Source: Lachnospiraceae bacterium (lineage in GTDB: Bacteria; Bacillota; Clostridia; Lachnospirales; Lachnospiraceae). From it: DNA of 45,771 nucleotides. Positions within the stretch are counted from its first letter, which is position 1; each line of letters opens with the position of its first letter. Under the pieces are notes generated by a model. That model saw only the letters and a program-made list of their open reading frames with translations. It was not told the DNA's origin and ran no database searches. A program made the position numbers and the translations under genes. Below, piece after piece: positions 42,304 through 45,771 of the stretch. The DNA lies in assembly GCA_017624495.1 (NCBI GenBank), contig JAGAMY010000001.1, positions 1-45,771 on the forward strand, written 5' to 3'.

Positions 42304-43563
42304 CTATACTTCATCCGGTCCGGAAATCTTACCGGTAATAGCACTTGCTGCTGCTACTGCAGGGCTTGCAAGATAAATTTCAGACTCAACGTGTCCCATA
42401 CGACCTACGAAGTTACGATTTGTTGTGGATACACAACGCTCGTATTCCGCAAGAATACCCATGTGACCGCCAAGACATGGTCCACAGGTCGGTGTACTTA
42501 CGATTGCACCTGCTTCGATAAAGGTTCTTAAATATCCTGCTTCCATAGCATCTAAGTAAATCTGCTGAGTTGCAGGAATTACGATAGCACGAATACCTTT
42601 TGCTACCTTTTTACCTTTTAAGATTTCTGCTGCAATTCGCAAATCTTCCAAACGACCATTTGTACAGGAACCAATGACTACCTGATCAATTTTAATATCA
42701 TCAATTTCGTCAATGGTCTTTGTATTTTCCGGCAAATGCGGAAATGCTACAGTAGGTTTTAATGCACTTAAATCAATGGTATATTCTTCATCATATACAG
42801 CATCTTCATCCGCTTCGTAAATCTTATATTCACGCATGGAATGTGCTTTCATGTACTCTTCGCACTTTTCGTCTACAGGGAAAATACCATTTTTTCCACC
42901 GCCTTCAATTGCCATATTTGCAATTGTAAAACGGTCATCCATAGAAAGATACTGAATACCATCGCCTACAAATTCCATGGATTTGTATAATGCACCATCA
43001 ACACCAATCATACCGATAATGTGTAAAATAATATCTTTTCCGCTAATCCATTTTGCAGGTTTACCTGTTAAAACAAATTTAATTGCAGACGGTACTTTGA
43101 ACCAGGCTTTTCCTGTTGCCATACCAGCCGCCATATCCGTACTTCCTACACCGGTAGAAAATGCACCTAACGCACCATATGTACAGGTATGGGAATCTGC
43201 ACCGATGATTACATCACCGGCAACCGTTAACCCTTTTTCCGGTAATAGGGCATGTTCAATTCCCATCTCTCCTACGTCAAAATAATTTGTAATCTCGTGT
43301 TTACAGGCAAATTCTCTTACACATTTACAGTGCTGCGCAGATTTAATATCTTTGTTTGGTGTAAAATGATCCATAACAAGCGCAATTTTATCTTTGTGAA
43401 ATACACCTTCTGTATTCATTTTTTCTATTTCATGAATAGCTACCGGTGAGGTAATATCGTTTCCAAGTACAAGGTCTAAGTCGGCTTCAATTAACTGCCC
43501 GGCCTGTACAGATTCTAAACCTGCATGTGCTGCAAGAATTTTCTGGGTCATTGTCATTCCCAT
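42304..43563 (-). CDS. leuC: 3-isopropylmalate dehydratase large subunit
   Basis: Aconitase-fold subunit carrying the [4Fe-4S] cluster; interconverts 2- and 3-isopropylmalate. 419 residues. [25 protein letters not shown] (in part [12 protein letters not shown]), [12 protein letters not shown] and [12 protein letters not shown] carry the cluster cysteines (one in the first segment's region, and those in SCTNG and CGPC). Length and motifs match the LeuC2/HacA-like clostridial type. ATG 43563 has AGGAGG 9 bases upstream. The neighbouring leuA and leuB genes are absent from the window. Confidence 0.95.
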   Translation of the reverse strand: MGMTMTQKILAAHAGLESVQAGQLIEADLDLVLGNDITSPVAIHEIEKMNTEGVFHKDKIALVMDHFTPNKDIKSAQHCKCVREFACKHEITNYFDVGEMGIEHALLPEKGLTVAGDVIIGADSHTCTYGALGAFSTGVGSTDMAAGMATGKAWFKVPSAIKFVLTGKPAKWISGKDIILHIIGMIGVDGALYKSMEFVGDGIQYLSMDDRFTIANMAIEGGGKNGIFPVDEKCEEYMKAHSMREYKIYEADEDAVYDEEYTIDLSALKPTVAFPHLPENTKTIDEIDDIKIDQVVIGSCTNGRLEDLRIAAEILKGKKVAKGIRAIVIPATQQIYLDAMEAGYLRTFIEAGAIVSTPTCGPCLGGHMGILAEYERCVSTTNRNFVGRMGHVESEIYLASPAVAAASAITGKISGPDEV

Positions 43564-43618
43564 GCAACAATTCCTCCTAGTTCTTTAATTACTTTTTTAA
43601 TTCGTGTGTGAGTGTTTA

Positions 43619-43647
43619 TTGTATTGTATCATAGTCTCTGCTATAAT
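43619..43647 (+). promoter_or_regulatory. Promoter of the LysR gene in the leuC-lysR gap
   Basis: TTGTAT (43619-43624), a 17-base spacer ending in TGC, TATAAT (43642-43647). The 142-base gap also holds the leuC start signals on the other strand and AT-rich dyads near 43660-43690 that could be LysR sites. No T-box features are visible. Confidence 0.55.
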
Positions 43648-43705
43648 AGAAATACATATTAAATATAATTACTATAAGCTAAAGTTATAAAAGGAGATAC
43701 TCTTT

Positions 43706-44605
43706 ATGAATCAAAATCTTTCTGCCTACCGCATTTTTTATACTGTAGCCAATGCCGGCAATATTTCCAAAGCCGCTAAAGAATTATACATCAGCCAGCC
43801 GGCAATTAGCAAGTCTATTCAAAAATTAGAAGATGGTATCGGCTGCAAACTCTTTGCCAGAAGCTCCCGTGGTGTGGCTTTGACCGAAGAAGGGGAACTT
43901 CTCTATTCCTATGTAAAAAATGCTTTTGAAACACTGACACTTGGCGAAGAAAAGCTGCACCGTTCCATCGAGCTTGGTGTGGGGCATTTAAAAATTGGTG
44001 TCAGTTCTACTTTGTGCAAATATATTTTACTTCCGTATCTAAAGGAATTTATTAAACACCACCCACATATCAGCATTTCCATTACCTGTCAGTCTACGAA
44101 TGACACACTAAAACTATTAGAGGATAATAAAATTGACATCGGTCTCATCGGTAAGCCAGAAAATGCCAAAACCATTCATTTTGATTACTTGGAGGAAATT
44201 GAGGATATTTTTGTTGCCACCAAAGATTATTTAAGAAATTTAAAAACCAGAGGTGTTACGAAAAATAATATTTTACAGAATTCTACGCTCATGCTATTAG
44301 ATAAAAACAATATGACAAGACAATATATTGATGATTATTTGCAGATTAACCACATACATGTACAGGATTCTATTGATATTTCCGATATGGATTTACTGAT
44401 TGAATTTGCAAAAATTGGTGTAGGTGTTGCCTGTGTTATCAAAAATTTTGTCAAAACAGAACTTTCTGAAGGGGCTTTGATGGAGATTCCGCTGGGGATT
44501 CCCATTCATAAGCGTGAAGTTGGCGTTGCTTATAAGAGTCAGTTGAAGCCCTCAAAATCTCTCAAAACGTTTATTGAATTTTATCATACATATACACCTG
44601 CTTAA
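43706..44605 (+). CDS. LysR-family transcriptional regulator
   Basis: 299 residues. The N-terminal winged helix (about 1-60) reads YRIFYTVANAGNISKAAKELYISQPAISKSIQKLE in pattern; key stretches are AGNISKAAKELYISQPAISK and LFARSSRGVALTEEG. An effector-binding domain follows (about 90-295), beginning LKIGVSSTLCKYILLPYL. It is divergent from leuC with a shared 142-base gap, the classical arrangement for a regulator of the neighbouring operon, so control of leuCD by a leucine-pathway intermediate is a reasonable inference. SD AAGGAG is 9 bases before ATG. Confidence 0.92.
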   Translation: MNQNLSAYRIFYTVANAGNISKAAKELYISQPAISKSIQKLEDGIGCKLFARSSRGVALTEEGELLYSYVKNAFETLTLGEEKLHRSIELGVGHLKIGVSSTLCKYILLPYLKEFIKHHPHISISITCQSTNDTLKLLEDNKIDIGLIGKPENAKTIHFDYLEEIEDIFVATKDYLRNLKTRGVTKNNILQNSTLMLLDKNNMTRQYIDDYLQINHIHVQDSIDISDMDLLIEFAKIGVGVACVIKNFVKTELSEGALMEIPLGIPIHKREVGVAYKSQLKPSKSLKTFIEFYHTYTPA

Positions 44606-44615
44606 GTGCATACAA

Positions 44616-44651
44616 AACCCCGGAAACGATTCTCAAACCATTTCCGGGGTT
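44616..44651. terminator. Bidirectional terminator between lysR and ilvC
   Basis: 11-bp perfect stem AACCCCGGAAA (44616-44626) with TTTCCGGGGTT (44641-44651), loop 14. It lies in the 70-base gap between convergent genes. Confidence 0.88.
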
Positions 44652-44675
44652 AATTATTATTTATGTAAGATAGAA

Positions 44676-45704
<1,029 letters not shown>

Positions 45705-45719
45705 TTATCCTCCTAAAAA

Positions 45720-45771
45720 TTAATCTAAATATATGACATCTGCGGAACCTCTTGTCAGTCCCGTAATACCT
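45720..45771 (-). CDS. C-terminal tail of a gene upstream of ilvC, probably ilvN (partial)
   Basis: The last 17 codons of a minus-strand gene run off the window: GITGLTRGSADVIYLD, then TAA. The sequence fits the end of an acetolactate synthase small subunit (ARTG..GL.RG pattern), and ilvN before ilvC is a frequent order. Too little is present to be certain. Confidence 0.55.
   Translation of the reverse strand, partial: GITGLTRGSADVIYLD

Noticed and set aside
43564-43705. T-box upstream of leuC
   Set aside because: The gap is too short and lacks the conserved T-box core and a terminator.

Overview
The window looks like the chromosome of a low-GC anaerobic Firmicute, most likely a Lachnospiraceae-type Clostridia. 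The evidence is an Rnf ion-pumping complex, a CotH/VTC/DUF4956 surface cluster, a BaiN-type flavoprotein next to cmk-ispH-rpsA, AGGAGG ribosome binding sites almost everywhere, and extended -10 promoters. This assignment is inference; no 16S gene is present. Most genes lie on the minus strand.

Layout. 1-360: the 3' end of an IS110-family element, abutting the Rnf operon exactly where rnfA should begin. 361-3922: rnfC-D-G-E (minus). 4129-6075: an RNase H-like exonuclease (+) and cheR (-), convergent on a shared terminator. 6207-10980: rpiR-type regulator, flavoprotein, cmk, ispH, rpsA. 11140-11601: rplS with its promoter and a short leader. 11608-16201: two D,D-carboxypeptidases flank a candidate type I toxin-antitoxin locus (12979-13315), tRNA-Pro and scpA-scpB. 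16284-23803: a minus-strand run of cotH, a carbohydrate-binding lipoprotein, a VTC-domain protein, a DUF4956 membrane protein, an S8 subtilase, cardiolipin synthase and an isochorismatase-fold hydrolase. 23862-26430: rpsO-pnp with a long hairpin between them. 26564-27661: an NlpC/P60 cell-wall hydrolase. 27710-36017: the rimP-nusA-rnpM-ylxQ-infB-rbfA-nrnA-truB-ribF operon. 36169-37917: a heptad-repeat coiled-coil protein, tRNA-Glu and galE. 38118-40314: an AraC regulator and a MATE exporter whose 3' coding ends overlap. 40409-41725: infC-rpmI-rplT with an attenuated leader and an AUU-initiated infC. 41803-45771: leuCD, a divergent LysR regulator, ilvC, and the tail of what is probably ilvN.

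How the genes work together. Most of the window is translation and RNA metabolism (S1, L19, S15, PNPase, IF2, IF3, L35, L20, NusA, RimP, RbfA, TruB). Several of these operons have leaders with visible secondary structure. A second theme is the cell envelope: two D,D-carboxypeptidases, an NlpC/P60 enzyme, Cls, and the CotH cluster. Branched-chain amino-acid synthesis closes the window.

The most interesting parts are four. The first is the compact 30-residue toxin candidate, with promoters facing each other and a 5'/3' inverted repeat. The second is the CotH module with its subtilase neighbour. The third is the IS110 junction that separates rnfE from rnfA. The fourth is the set of leader RNAs. 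All functional calls rest on motifs read by eye; no database search was run.
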